Shown: one piece after another, positions 16,563 to 29,442 of the stretch
Numbering within the stretch: the first letter of the stretch is position 1
Layout of the letters: every line of letters starts with the position of its first letter
Origin: Deltaproteobacteria bacterium
Lineage (GTDB): Bacteria; Desulfobacterota; Desulfuromonadia; Geobacterales; Pseudopelobacteraceae
DNA: 64,000 bases
Direction: 5' to 3'
Assembly: GCA_021780495.1 (NCBI GenBank)
Contig: JAJXYO010000037.1
Location: forward strand, 54,282 to 118,281
Notes under the pieces: generated by a model
The model's database searches: none
The model's input: only the letters and a program-made list of their open reading frames with translations
What the model was told of the DNA's origin: nothing
Position numbers and translations under genes: made by a program

Positions 16563-17930
16563 TTATTTTCCAATGCAAAATGAAGAGAAAATTATATCGA
16601 GAATAGCATCCGGTGTTGTCTCGCCGGTAATTTCTCCGATAGCAGCAAGGCATTCACGCAGATCAATAGCCAGTAATTCTCCTGACACTCCCACGCCCAT
16701 TTGACCAGAAAATCTATCCAAACATTCGATAGCACGAACAACAATATCTTTATGGCGCACCGTTGTTATGGCGATATGGTCTTGAGATGTCACCTGCTCA
16801 TTCACAAATATCTTAAATATTGCTGAGCGCAATTGACTCAGGCCACTACCATTCTTACTGGAAATATGAACCGTAGGCACTCCATCGGGAAGTTCCTTTT
16901 CATCCAGCAACAAAGGGAGATCGCATTTGTTTACGACGGTAATGATGCGTTTACCGGAAATAGCCGTTAACAATGAACAATCCTGACTGTCAATCGGCCG
17001 TGAACCATCCACCATAAAAAGGACCAGATCAGCCAGAACCAACTGTTCCAAGGCGCGGCGAATGCCCTCCTGCTCAATCTCATCCTGGGAATGCCGAATC
17101 CCAGCCGAATCAATGATACGCACCGGAAGACCGTCTATGTTGATTATCTCCTCGATCACGTCACGAGTTGTTCCGGGAATGTGAGAAACAATCGCGCGCT
17201 GCTCTAGAGTCAACGCATTCAGGAGACTCGACTTGCCTACGTTGGGCTTGCCGGCCATCAGTACAGATATCCCTTCACGAATAACCTTGCCATGATCGAA
17301 TGAGTTTCGAAGAACCGTAAGGGCTTCACGGCTCTGTGCAACCAAAAAATCTATTCGCCCCAGACTGGCTGAATCCAAATCCTCTTCCGGGAAATCGATA
17401 AAAGCCTCAATCAGGGCTAATGCATTTCTAAGCGAAGCGGTAATAAAACCCAGACGAGCGGAAAGAGCGCCTTCTCGCTGACTTTGGGCGAAGGAAAGGG
17501 ACATCTCGGTTCGACTATTGATGAGATCAATTATGGACTCGGCCTGACACAGATCTATGCGCCCATTAAGAAACGCCCGACGCGTAAACTCACCCGGTTC
17601 TGAGAGGCGTGCACCGGCACGAAGACAGGCATCCAATACTTGCTGAACGAGTAGAAAACCACCGTGGCAGTGCAACTCCAGGACATCCTCACGTGTATAA
17701 GAGCGGGGTGCGAGCATTAACACCGCCATTCCCTCATCGATCAACAAACCAGCAACAGGTTCAACGATGTGCCCATAATAAAAACGGTGGCTTTCGAGGC
17801 CACCGTTTCCCTTCTTTATAAACACACGTTCAGCTATTTTGGAAGCATCGGAACCACTTACCCTGATGATGCCAATGCCACCACATCCAACCGGGGTGGC
17901 GATGGCCGCTATAGTGTCATCAACATACAT
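16563..17930 (-). CDS. mnmE: tRNA modification GTPase MnmE (TrmE)
   Basis: GTPase partner of MnmG in U34 modification. The 455 residues have the tetrahydrofolate-binding N-terminal domain (DDTIAAIATPVGCGGIGIIR), the inserted G domain with Walker A AGKPNVGKSSLLNAL (about residue 225), the G2/G3 segments IPGTTRDVIEE and IDSAGIRH, NKCD, and the C-terminal FCIGK whose Cys is conserved. All functional motifs are present. It is four bases downstream of yidC. Confidence 0.97.
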   Translation of the reverse strand: MYVDDTIAAIATPVGCGGIGIIRVSGSDASKIAERVFIKKGNGGLESHRFYYGHIVEPVAGLLIDEGMAVLMLAPRSYTREDVLELHCHGGFLLVQQVLDACLRAGARLSEPGEFTRRAFLNGRIDLCQAESIIDLINSRTEMSLSFAQSQREGALSARLGFITASLRNALALIEAFIDFPEEDLDSASLGRIDFLVAQSREALTVLRNSFDHGKVIREGISVLMAGKPNVGKSSLLNALTLEQRAIVSHIPGTTRDVIEEIINIDGLPVRIIDSAGIRHSQDEIEQEGIRRALEQLVLADLVLFMVDGSRPIDSQDCSLLTAISGKRIITVVNKCDLPLLLDEKELPDGVPTVHISSKNGSGLSQLRSAIFKIFVNEQVTSQDHIAITTVRHKDIVVRAIECLDRFSGQMGVGVSGELLAIDLRECLAAIGEITGETTPDAILDIIFSSFCIGK

Positions 17931-17933
17931 GCC

Positions 17934-19529
17934 TTATTCCTTGACCTGCCTGTTAATATACATCTGTTGACAGATAGTCAGAATATTGTTAACCAGCCAG
18001 TAGAGGACAAGACCAGACGGGAAACTGAGAAACATAAAGGTAAACACAACCGGCAGGGCCAACATCATCTTCTGTTGAACCGGATCCATCTGCGAGGGGG
18101 TCATCTTCTGTTGCAGGAACATGGATATCCCCATGATAACCGGGGTGACATAGTAAGGATCCTTATCTGCCAAGTCAGTAACCCAGAAGATAAATGGTGC
18201 ATGGCGAAGTTCAATAGAAAACATCAATGACTTGTAAAGTGCAAAGAAAACCGGGATCTGCACAACCATCGGCAGGCACCCACCCATAGGATTTACCTTG
18301 TGTTCGCGGTAAAGCTCCATGACCGCCTTGTTCATGGCATCACGATCATCTTTATACTTCTCTTTAAGAGCCGCCATTTTTGGCTGGATCTTCTGCATGT
18401 CCTTCATGGACTTATAACTCTTGTGAGTCAGAGGAAAAAACAATGCCTTGAGAATTATGGTTATGATGATGATGGCTAGACCGTAATTACCCACGTAACG
18501 ATAAAAGAACTTAAGCGTATAAAGCAGCGGTTTTGCAATGACCGTGAACCATCCCAAATTAAGCGATTGCACCAAAGAGTTACCCTGAGCCTTGAGTATA
18601 TCGATATCCTTGGGTCCAACAAACAGACGGTTTGTGACTGTAGCGGACTGACCAGGATTGATAGTAAGCTGAGGTGACGCGACTATTGATTCCATGAAAC
18701 CTGCGGCGCTTTTCTTTAATTCGACCGACGCAATGCTGTTTTTCTCAGAAAGAATGGCGCTCAAGAAATATTTATCGGCAAAACCAGCCCAGAGGATGGC
18801 TTTATCGTATTTCCTGGAGGCGCTGGCTACGTCCTTGAATTTATCAGCGTGCAAGGCATTGTCTGCATAAAGATAGGAACCTGCGGTATTAAAGCGGTTA
18901 TCCTTCGGATTATGTTCCGGCGGATACGACATTACCTGTTGAATTGTCCCAACCAAGGGAGCCGCTGAATTATTAAAGACCTGAGTTTCAAGCTTGATAC
19001 TGTAAGAGTCCGCCGCAAAGGTATAGGTTTTTCTGACAGTAAAGCCTTGGCCGGAAACGTAATTATATGTCAGCTGTCTGGTTTCATGTCCGCTAACCGT
19101 GAGGTTTTCAGCATCGGAGACAAATGGTGAACTCTCTGAAAGATTAAAACCGGTTGCCCTGGTCGAAAATGTTAATATAGCAGGATCTACGTTGTTTCCA
19201 AGTTCAACAAAAGGGGAAGAAGGACTGTTCTGTTCATGATATTTTTTGAGGGTCATACTCTTAAGAGCACCACCATGTGACGAAAATATCGCTGTATAAA
19301 GTTTCGTATCGACCGTAACATCTTTTGTAGGAGCGCTTACGGGAAGATCCAGCGGTCCAGAAGGTGCGGCCACAGCAACTGTCGATTGTTTGGCAGAAAC
19401 GGCGTTTACCGATGCGTTTTGCGGTGCTGGCGCTGGGATTACCTGTTTTTTGTCAGGACCCATCAGCATTGAAAAAAGATAGAAAACAACAATTGAAAGA
19501 ACTACCGCAAGAAATGCACGCTTTTCCAT
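17934..19529 (-). CDS. yidC: Membrane protein insertase YidC
   Basis: Inserts and folds inner-membrane proteins, alone or with SecYEG. The 531 residues have the Gram-negative layout: N-terminal membrane segment (residues about 5-22), a large periplasmic beta domain (about 60-330) and the conserved five-helix core beginning near residue 345. That core has [40 protein letters not shown] and the last helix [20 protein letters not shown]. The periplasmic domain itself points to a Gram-negative host. It lies 23 bases after yidD. Confidence 0.97.
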   Translation of the reverse strand: MEKRAFLAVVLSIVVFYLFSMLMGPDKKQVIPAPAPQNASVNAVSAKQSTVAVAAPSGPLDLPVSAPTKDVTVDTKLYTAIFSSHGGALKSMTLKKYHEQNSPSSPFVELGNNVDPAILTFSTRATGFNLSESSPFVSDAENLTVSGHETRQLTYNYVSGQGFTVRKTYTFAADSYSIKLETQVFNNSAAPLVGTIQQVMSYPPEHNPKDNRFNTAGSYLYADNALHADKFKDVASASRKYDKAILWAGFADKYFLSAILSEKNSIASVELKKSAAGFMESIVASPQLTINPGQSATVTNRLFVGPKDIDILKAQGNSLVQSLNLGWFTVIAKPLLYTLKFFYRYVGNYGLAIIIITIILKALFFPLTHKSYKSMKDMQKIQPKMAALKEKYKDDRDAMNKAVMELYREHKVNPMGGCLPMVVQIPVFFALYKSLMFSIELRHAPFIFWVTDLADKDPYYVTPVIMGISMFLQQKMTPSQMDPVQQKMMLALPVVFTFMFLSFPSGLVLYWLVNNILTICQQMYINRQVKE

Positions 19530-19552
19530 TATGGCTCCAGTTGTACTCTCGT

Positions 19553-19765
19553 TTAAGGTACAGGATCAAAACCACCCGGATGAAAAGGGTGGCACTTGCT
19601 TAGCCTGATCATGGTAAGCCACATCCCTCTGACAAACCCATGTCTGACAATTGAATCTCGTGAATACTCGGAACAGGAGGGATAAAAACGGCAAGCTGCT
19701 GGCAGAAGTGGTGATAACAACCTCTGGTAGAACCTGATGATTAGGAGTGTGATACTCTTGAGCAT
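19553..19765 (-). CDS. yidD: Membrane protein insertion efficiency factor YidD
   Basis: Small membrane-associated protein that helps YidC-dependent insertion. The 70 residues match the family: [36 protein letters not shown] and the C-terminal [13 protein letters not shown] with conserved Cys and Pro. The ATG at 19765 overlaps the rnpA 3' end by 25 bases, a typical arrangement. Confidence 0.95.
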   Translation of the reverse strand: MLKSITLLIIRFYQRLLSPLLPAACRFYPSCSEYSRDSIVRHGFVRGMWLTMIRLSKCHPFHPGGFDPVP

Positions 19766-20127
19766 GGGGATATGCCGATATTTCTGAAGGCTTTTAAAAG
19801 TTCCTGCTGCATGTGAGCATAATCCATGTTTGCAGCTTCACTCCGAGCGATAACATTCAGATCGACAGCCGGAATTAGCAATCGGTTTTTTCTGAATGTT
19901 TCTCTCACGAAACGCTTTACCCTGTTTCGGGTAACGGCACAACCAACTTTTTTGCTTACAGTAACACCTAAGCGTGCATATGCAAGATTGTTATCCTGCC
20001 AGACAACCAAAATTCCCTTTGATGCAACCTTGTGATCAGAATTTTTCAATCTGATAAATTCTGATCGTTTTCGAAGCCTCAGAAATGACGGAAATTTACA
20101 GCTGGCCAGAGGCGGTTTACCCGTCAA
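19741..20127 (-). CDS. rnpA: Ribonuclease P protein component
   Basis: Protein subunit of RNase P, which matures tRNA 5' ends. The 128 residues have RLRKRSEFIRLK near the start and the RNA-binding motif NRVKRFVRETFRKNR (about residues 68-82). The frame starts at TTG (20127), three bases after the rpmH stop. No ATG lies between that stop and the conserved domain, so the TTG start is likely. rpmH-rnpA-yidD-yidC is the classical order at the origin. Confidence 0.93.
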   Translation of the reverse strand: MTGKPPLASCKFPSFLRLRKRSEFIRLKNSDHKVASKGILVVWQDNNLAYARLGVTVSKKVGCAVTRNRVKRFVRETFRKNRLLIPAVDLNVIARSEAANMDYAHMQQELLKAFRNIGISPCSRVSHS

Positions 20128-20130
20128 AAT

Positions 20131-20280
20131 TTATTTGACTGCGATACGAACTGCCAGATTTTTTCTTCCTTTTGCTCTTCTACGTTTGATAACAAGACGG
20201 CCGTTTTTTGTGGCCATTCTCACCAGAAAACCATGCGTTCTTTTGCGTGAAACATTACTTGGCTGAAATGTTCTTTTCAT
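20131..20280 (-). CDS. rpmH: 50S ribosomal protein L34
   Basis: 49-residue basic protein read directly from the minus strand: [20 protein letters not shown], then a Lys/Arg-rich tail ending LAVRIAVK. The sequence agrees with L34 over its whole length. ATG at 20280, TAA at 20131-20133. The upstream sequence carries AGAGG about seven to eleven bases ahead of the ATG and a possible promoter at 20318-20346. Confidence 0.97.
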   Translation of the reverse strand: MKRTFQPSNVSRKRTHGFLVRMATKNGRLVIKRRRAKGRKNLAVRIAVK

Positions 20281-20622
20281 GTGTTGTACCTCTGGAAATT
20301 TATTTCAAGAAATGGGTTTTTAATCATACTGGCCAACCTTTGTCAAGATAATTATTATGAAGCCGCGGATCGTGAACAATGATTTGGCTTGAAAAATAAT
20401 GACACCTCTGATAACCTTCATCCGGCTGAATTATAGCGCTTATATTGATTTAAGACATATAACTTGTTGTAATTGCGATAAATAAAGTTATCAACAGCTG
20501 TTGAAAACAATGTTGATAACTATTGAAGGCTCTTACGGCGACATCCTTGAAACCCACCTGAATCAATTGGGTATTTCTCTTTGGTTATAGCAGATCTGGA
20601 TAACCGCTTTCTTTAACATACT
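20281..20622. other. Origin-type intergenic region between rpmH and dnaA
   Basis: 342 AT-rich bases without a gene, flanked by divergent rpmH and dnaA. It holds two DnaA-box-like 9-mers in opposite orientation: TTATCAACA at 20488-20496 and its complement TGTTGATAA at 20511-20519. Both differ by one base from the E. coli consensus TTATCCACA. A weaker TGTTGAAAA lies between them (20499-20507). Gene order and the switch of coding strand here make this the expected oriC neighbourhood; the unwinding element cannot be placed by eye. Confidence 0.65.
20318..20346 (-). promoter_or_regulatory. Possible sigma-70 promoter of rpmH-rnpA-yidD-yidC
   Basis: On the minus strand TTGACA (20346-20341) is followed after 17 bases by TTAAAA (20323-20318), about 40 bases upstream of the rpmH ATG. 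The -35 is perfect and the -10 poor. Confidence 0.4.
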
Positions 20623-20631
20623 GTGATCCCA

Positions 20632-21984
20632 ATGCAAGCAATCTGGCAAAAAACAACAGAAAATCTGGGTAAAGTTCTTTCCGAACGTGATTTTTCCACA
20701 TGGATAAAACCAGTCAGCTTTAACCATTCTGAGAATGACACGGTATACCTATCCGTCCCAACATCATTTTTCAAAGAATGGTTGGAAGATCATTATCTGA
20801 TGGTGCTTTCAAGCGCACTTACGGTTGCTGCCGGTAAAAACATATCGATCGAATTTATTATCAATGAAAACGACAGCGAAAATATCTCTCTTTTACCGGA
20901 AGAGATAATCAGTAAAGGGCTGCCAGATCAAATCGATGTAAAAAACAGTCCCAACGATATCTCTTTTACCCCACTTAATTACAAATATACTTTTGATCTT
21001 TTTGTAAGCGGAACGGGTAATCAATTTGCCCATGCTGCTGCCATGGCCGTTGCAAACAACCCGGCCGACACCTATAATCCCCTTTTTATATACGGTGGTG
21101 TAGGCCTTGGTAAGAGCCACCTGCTTAATGCCATTGGACATACTATTCGTACGACATCTCCAGAATTAAATGTTTGCTATTGTTCTGCTGAAAAATTCAT
21201 GTATGAAATGGTCAACGCCCTTCGCCAAAAGAAGATGGAACTCTTTCGCTCCCGTTTTAGAACTATCGATGTACTGCTGGTTGATGATATTCAATTTATT
21301 TCCGGCAAGGTGGGTACTCAGGAAGAGTTTTTCCATACATTCAATGCTCTCTATGATATGCATAAACAGATAGTTATCACTTCAGATAAATTTCCACGAG
21401 AAATATCCGATCTGGAAGAACGATTACGATCTCGCTTTGAATGGGGCTTGATTGCTGATATCCAGCCACCTGATGTAGAAACTAAAATTGCGATCCTCAA
21501 AAAGAAATCAGAGATAACCAACATACGCCTTCCAGATGATGTCACCTATTTTCTTGCCTCAAGCGATACGAAAAATATTCGGGAACTGGAAGGCATGCTT
21601 ATACGCTTGGGGGCATTCAGCAGTTTGCAAAACATACCGATCACGCTTGATATGGCCCGAGAAAGTCTCAAAGATATTCTCGGTGATCGGCGTAAAGACA
21701 TTACGGTAGAATTGATCCAAAAAGCGACAGCCGATTATTTTGGATTAAAATTATCTGATTTAAAGTCAGATAAACGACTTAAAAATCTGGTTCAGGCACG
21801 TCAGATTGCCATCTGGATATGTCGCGACATGACAAAGGCCTCCTACCCAGATATAGGAATGCGATTTGGAGGGAAAGACCACTCCACTGTTATTTATGCT
21901 GCTAAAAAAATTGATAAAGCGCTGAAAGAAGACGTTAAAATAGCCAGAATTATTGATGAAATTAAAAATGTTCTTCTTAAATAG
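20632..21984 (+). CDS. dnaA: Chromosomal replication initiator DnaA
   Basis: AAA+ initiator that binds DnaA boxes and opens oriC. The 450 residues show the DnaB-interacting N-terminal domain (WQKTTENLGKVLSERDFSTW), Walker A GGVGLGKSHLLNAIG, Walker B VLLVDDIQFISG, the arginine-finger region LRSRFEWGL and the helix-turn-helix signature GMRFGGKDHSTVIYAAKKID. The ATG at 20632 is preferred; a GTG nine bases upstream (20623) is in frame, and neither has a clear Shine-Dalgarno. dnaN follows after 208 bases. Confidence 0.97.
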   Translation: MQAIWQKTTENLGKVLSERDFSTWIKPVSFNHSENDTVYLSVPTSFFKEWLEDHYLMVLSSALTVAAGKNISIEFIINENDSENISLLPEEIISKGLPDQIDVKNSPNDISFTPLNYKYTFDLFVSGTGNQFAHAAAMAVANNPADTYNPLFIYGGVGLGKSHLLNAIGHTIRTTSPELNVCYCSAEKFMYEMVNALRQKKMELFRSRFRTIDVLLVDDIQFISGKVGTQEEFFHTFNALYDMHKQIVITSDKFPREISDLEERLRSRFEWGLIADIQPPDVETKIAILKKKSEITNIRLPDDVTYFLASSDTKNIRELEGMLIRLGAFSSLQNIPITLDMARESLKDILGDRRKDITVELIQKATADYFGLKLSDLKSDKRLKNLVQARQIAIWICRDMTKASYPDIGMRFGGKDHSTVIYAAKKIDKALKEDVKIARIIDEIKNVLLK

Positions 21985-22192
21985 GAATATCCTGTGGGAA
22001 TCCATGTTGATAAGTAATCATAACATGACAGCTGTTGATAACATGGCACTTTGACAAAAAATCATCAACACCCGTAAAAGTTAAATTACCTCATGAAATG
22101 AGTATGTTAAAGGGTTATCACCAGTTTACTGTCCCCTATAATAACAACAAGCTTTTAAATTAATTTAAAATCAATTCTGTAAGGAGTGACAC
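21985..22192. other. DnaA-box cluster between dnaA and dnaN
   Basis: 208 bases holding TGTTGATAA at 22005-22013 and 22033-22041 and TCATCAACA at 22062-22070. TTATCACCA lies at 22115-22123. Two are the same one-mismatch box seen upstream of dnaA; the others differ by a further base. This may be the main origin, the second half of a bipartite origin, or a DnaA control region for dnaN. Confidence 0.55.
22137..22142 (+). promoter_or_regulatory. Possible -10 box of a dnaN promoter
   Basis: A perfect TATAAT 51 bases before the dnaN ATG. The expected -35 position is taken by a DnaA-box-like TTATCACCA (22115-22123) rather than TTGACA, so DnaA could regulate this promoter. dnaN has a good AAGGAG six bases ahead of its ATG. 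Confidence 0.4.
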
Positions 22193-23314
22193 ATGGAATT
22201 CATAATCGATAAGGAACTTTTCCTTAAATCGCTACAGAAGATCCAAGGTATCGTAGAAAAACGGACCTCAATGCCTATCCTTTCAAACGTTCTTATAGAA
22301 GCAACTGAATCGTCGATATATATCACGGCCACTGATCTCGAAGTCGGTATGAAGAGTAACTACCCGGCCGAGGTCACATCGACAGGAAAGATTACGGTTG
22401 GCGCGAAGAAACTATATGAAATTGTAAAAGAACTTCCCAACCAGAAAATAAACTTTTCAACTAAAGACAATGACTGGGTAGAAATTACATGTGGCAAGGT
22501 TCATTTTAACATCGTTGGACTTTCACCAGAGGAATTTCCTTACTTTCCTGCCATTAAGGAAGAGAGCCTCTTTGAAATCGAAAGCTCCCAGCTGAAAAGC
22601 ATGATCGAAAAAACCTTCTACGCCATCTGTAATGATGAAACAAAATATAATCTTAATGGGCTGTTTACAAAGGTTGAAGTGGCGCAAAATGGCGAGCAGG
22701 TCCTCAAGATGGTTGCAACGGATGGCCACCGTCTTTCTATTTCCAGTAGTGCTTTCAAGGGAACAGCCGGCGCTGAGCTTCTCAAAGGTGTCATTCTGCC
22801 TAAGAAGGGCATTTTTGAGATGAAAAAAATTGCCGAAGAAGAAGGCGGGAGCCTGATGTTCGGCTTCATGGATAACAGCGCTGTTATCAAGCGTGGCGAT
22901 TCATATATGGTCATGAGATTGGTAGACGGGGATTTCCCTGACTATAACAGGGTGATCCCGACCTCTAACGACAGGGTAATCACCGTCAATAAAGAGGATT
23001 TTACCCATTCGGTGCGCAGGATGGCCATCCTTTCCAGTGAAAAATTCAAGGGCATCATGCTGGAAATATCTGCTTCAAGCATAAAAATTTCTTCCAGCAA
23101 CCCAGAACTGGGTGATGCGCGAGAGGATATCGATGTCTCCTATGGCGGAGAACCTATTGCGGTACGATTTAACGCCCGCTATCTTCTGGATGTACTGGCT
23201 GTGGCAGAGACTGAAAATGTTGATATGAAGTTCAGAGACGAACTTTCTCCATCGATTATTGTTCCCAGCAGTTCAGACAGCTTCCTGGCCGTTATCATGC
23301 CAATGAGGCTGTAA
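22193..23314 (+). CDS. dnaN: DNA polymerase III beta subunit (sliding clamp)
   Basis: Forms the dimeric ring that tethers DNA polymerase III. The 373 residues have the three-domain clamp layout with EFIIDKELFLKSLQKIQGIV at the start, VATDGHRLSI (the hydrophobic-cleft region) near residue 180, and the C-terminal VIMPMRL that ends all clamps. ATG at 22193 has AAGGAG six bases upstream. recF starts nine bases after the stop. Confidence 0.97.
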   Translation: MEFIIDKELFLKSLQKIQGIVEKRTSMPILSNVLIEATESSIYITATDLEVGMKSNYPAEVTSTGKITVGAKKLYEIVKELPNQKINFSTKDNDWVEITCGKVHFNIVGLSPEEFPYFPAIKEESLFEIESSQLKSMIEKTFYAICNDETKYNLNGLFTKVEVAQNGEQVLKMVATDGHRLSISSSAFKGTAGAELLKGVILPKKGIFEMKKIAEEEGGSLMFGFMDNSAVIKRGDSYMVMRLVDGDFPDYNRVIPTSNDRVITVNKEDFTHSVRRMAILSSEKFKGIMLEISASSIKISSSNPELGDAREDIDVSYGGEPIAVRFNARYLLDVLAVAETENVDMKFRDELSPSIIVPSSSDSFLAVIMPMRL

Positions 23315-23323
23315 TAACAGCAG

Positions 23324-26834
<3,511 letters not shown>

Positions 26835-26867
26835 AAACTAAAATTTTTGTTGATATACGAGGTACCG

Positions 26868-29429
26868 ATGCTTACCAACACCAGCAACAAGATCGCCGTC
26901 AATATCGAAGATGAGATGAAACGTTCCTACATGGATTATGCCATGTCGGTCATCATCGGCCGCGCCCTGCCGGATGTACGTGACGGTCTCAAACCGGTCC
27001 ATCGCCGCTGTCTGTACGCCATGTACGACATGGGCAACGATTACAACAAGCCCTACAAGAAATCGGCCCGCGTGGTCGGTGACGTCATCGGTAAGTATCA
27101 CCCCCACGGCGATACGGCCGCCTACGATACCATCGTACGTATGGCCCAGGACTTCTCGCTGCGCTACATGCTGGTTGATGGCCAGGGCAACTTCGGTTCG
27201 GTGGACGGCGATTCACCGGCCGCCATGCGTTATACCGAGATCCGCCTGCGCCAGCTCTCCAACGAACTGTTGGCCGACCTGGACAAAGAAACCGTCAACA
27301 TGGTTCCCAACTACAACGACGAGTTTCAGGAGCCGACGGTTCTGCCGTCCAAGTTCCCCAACCTGCTGGTGAACGGTTCCACCGGCATCGCCGTCGGCAT
27401 GGCCACCAACATCCCGCCCCACAACCTGACAGAAGTGGTGGACGGCATCATCGCCACGATCAATAACCCGGAGATCACCTTCGAGGAGTTGCTGGAGATG
27501 GTGCCCGGTCCGGACTTTCCCACCGGCGCCACCATCTATGGCCGGCAGGGGATCCGGGATGCCTACGCTACCGGTCGCGGCATCATCCAGATCCGTGCCA
27601 AGGCCCATATCGAGGCCGCCAAAAAGTCCGAGCGCCAGTCAATCGTTATCACCGAGCTGCCCTACCAGGTCAACAAGGCCCGCCTGATCGAGAAGATCGC
27701 CGAACTGGTCAAGGAGAAGAAGATCGAGGGAATCACCGAGATCCGCGACGAATCCGATCGCCAGGGGATGCGCGTCGTGATCGAGGTCAAGCGGGACGAA
27801 AACGCCGAGGTGCTGCTCAACCAGCTTTACAAGCAGACCCAATTGCAGAACTCCTTCGGCATCATCATGCTGGCCATTGTCCACAACCGTCCGCGGGTGC
27901 TTTCGCTGCGCGAGATGATGGACTGCTTCGTCGAGCACCGCTGCGAGGTAGTCACCCGCCGCACCAACTTCGAGCTGAAGAAGGCCCTGGCCCGGGCCCA
28001 TATCCTGGAAGGCCTCAAGATCGCCCTGGACTGGCTGGATGCGGTCATAGAGCTGATCCGCAGTTCCAAGACACCGCCCGAGGCCAAGCAGGGGCTGATG
28101 GAAGGCAGGTTTGCCGACCCTGAACACCTGATGCTCTTGGATCTTCCCCGACCGGCGGGCTATGAGGGCGCGGTGCAGCTCTCCGATATCCAGGCCCAGG
28201 CCATCCTGGAGATGCGCTTGCAGCGCCTGACCGGCCTGGAGCGGGACAAGATCATTGCCGAGTATGAGGATGTTCTGCGCTTGATCGCCCGCCTGCGGGA
28301 GATCCTGGCTTCGGATACGGAGATCCTCAAGATCATCGTGGCCGAACTGACCGAGATCCGGGACAGGTTCGGCGACAAGCGCCGCTCCGAGATCGCCGAC
28401 AAGACCGCCGACATCTCGCTGGAGGACACTATCGAGGACGAGGAGATGGTCGTTACCATCTCCCACACCGGCTATATCAAGCGTAGCGCCGTCGATCTCT
28501 ACCGCTCCCAGCGTCGCGGCGGCAAGGGCAAGACCGGCATGAAAACCAAGGAAGAGGATTTCGTCGAGCAACTCTTCATCGCCTCTACCAAAGACTACCT
28601 GCTCTGCTTCACCGATGCCGGGCGTATGTACTGGCTCAAGGTCTACGAAATCCCCGAGGGCAGCCGCACTACCAAGGGCAAGGCGGTGGTCAACCTGGTC
28701 AACGTGGCCATGGACGAGAAGATCACTACCATCCTGCCGGTCAAGGAGTTTACCGAGAACACCTATCTCTTCATGGCCACCAGGAAGGGCGTGGTCAAGA
28801 AGACGCCGCTGGTGGAGTATTCCAATGTCCGTCAGGGCGGGATCATCGCCGTCAAGCTTGATGAGGGGGATAAACTGATCTCCGTGGCACTGACAGACGG
28901 TACCAAGGACGTGTTTCTGGCCTCGCGTGATGGCAAGGCCATCCGCTTCAACGAAGAGGATGCCCGTCCGATCGGACGCGTGTCGCGAGGTGTGCGCGGC
29001 ATGATGCTCGCCGCCAAGGATGAAGTCATCGGCATGGAGATCGTCGATAATGATGCGGTTGGATCGACTATTTTCACGGTCTGCGAAAACGGTTTCGGCA
29101 AGCGCACCGATCTGGACGAATATCGGGACCAGAGCCGCGGCGGCAAGGGTATCATTACCATCAAGACCACCGAGCGCAACGGCAGCGTGGTCAATGTCAT
29201 GCAGGTGGCCGACGACAACGACCTGATGGTCATCACCGACAACGGCAAGATCCTGCGGGTACCGGTTTCCGGTTTCTCGGTGATCGGACGCAACACCCAG
29301 GGGGTCAAGCTGATTACCACCGAAGAAAAGGAAAAGGTGGTGGCAGTAGCCAAGCTGGCCGAGAAGGAAGAGGATGAACTGGGTGACGATGGCGAGGGAA
29401 TGAATGAGACAGGTCTTGACACCGTGTAA
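26868..29429 (+). CDS. gyrA: DNA gyrase subunit A
   Basis: Breakage-reunion subunit of gyrase, 853 residues. It shows [40 protein letters not shown] with the quinolone-resistance region (Asp-Thr-Ala: Asp where E. coli has Ser83-type context), and the catalytic Tyr in AMRYTEIRL. Six beta-propeller repeats form the C-terminus, with the GyrA-box QRRGGKG. The longer frame opens at a TTG (26847), but ATG at 26868 has GAGG five bases upstream and gives the usual short N-terminus. Acidic tail [12 protein letters not shown]. Confidence 0.96.
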   Translation: MLTNTSNKIAVNIEDEMKRSYMDYAMSVIIGRALPDVRDGLKPVHRRCLYAMYDMGNDYNKPYKKSARVVGDVIGKYHPHGDTAAYDTIVRMAQDFSLRYMLVDGQGNFGSVDGDSPAAMRYTEIRLRQLSNELLADLDKETVNMVPNYNDEFQEPTVLPSKFPNLLVNGSTGIAVGMATNIPPHNLTEVVDGIIATINNPEITFEELLEMVPGPDFPTGATIYGRQGIRDAYATGRGIIQIRAKAHIEAAKKSERQSIVITELPYQVNKARLIEKIAELVKEKKIEGITEIRDESDRQGMRVVIEVKRDENAEVLLNQLYKQTQLQNSFGIIMLAIVHNRPRVLSLREMMDCFVEHRCEVVTRRTNFELKKALARAHILEGLKIALDWLDAVIELIRSSKTPPEAKQGLMEGRFADPEHLMLLDLPRPAGYEGAVQLSDIQAQAILEMRLQRLTGLERDKIIAEYEDVLRLIARLREILASDTEILKIIVAELTEIRDRFGDKRRSEIADKTADISLEDTIEDEEMVVTISHTGYIKRSAVDLYRSQRRGGKGKTGMKTKEEDFVEQLFIASTKDYLLCFTDAGRMYWLKVYEIPEGSRTTKGKAVVNLVNVAMDEKITTILPVKEFTENTYLFMATRKGVVKKTPLVEYSNVRQGGIIAVKLDEGDKLISVALTDGTKDVFLASRDGKAIRFNEEDARPIGRVSRGVRGMMLAAKDEVIGMEIVDNDAVGSTIFTVCENGFGKRTDLDEYRDQSRGGKGIITIKTTERNGSVVNVMQVADDNDLMVITDNGKILRVPVSGFSVIGRNTQGVKLITTEEKEKVVAVAKLAEKEEDELGDDGEGMNETGLDTV

Positions 29430-29442
29430 CTGCTGAAAAAAG

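Noticed and set aside
20245..20260. parS-like TCTTTTGCGTGAAACA inside rpmH
   Set aside because: Only 13 of 16 matches, it breaks the palindrome, and it encodes the conserved VSRKRTHGF of L34.
20692..20706. DnaA-box-like TTTTCCACA with TGGATAA in the dnaA 5' coding region
   Set aside because: The bases encode the conserved DFSTW segment; a single site inside the gene is not convincing as an origin element.
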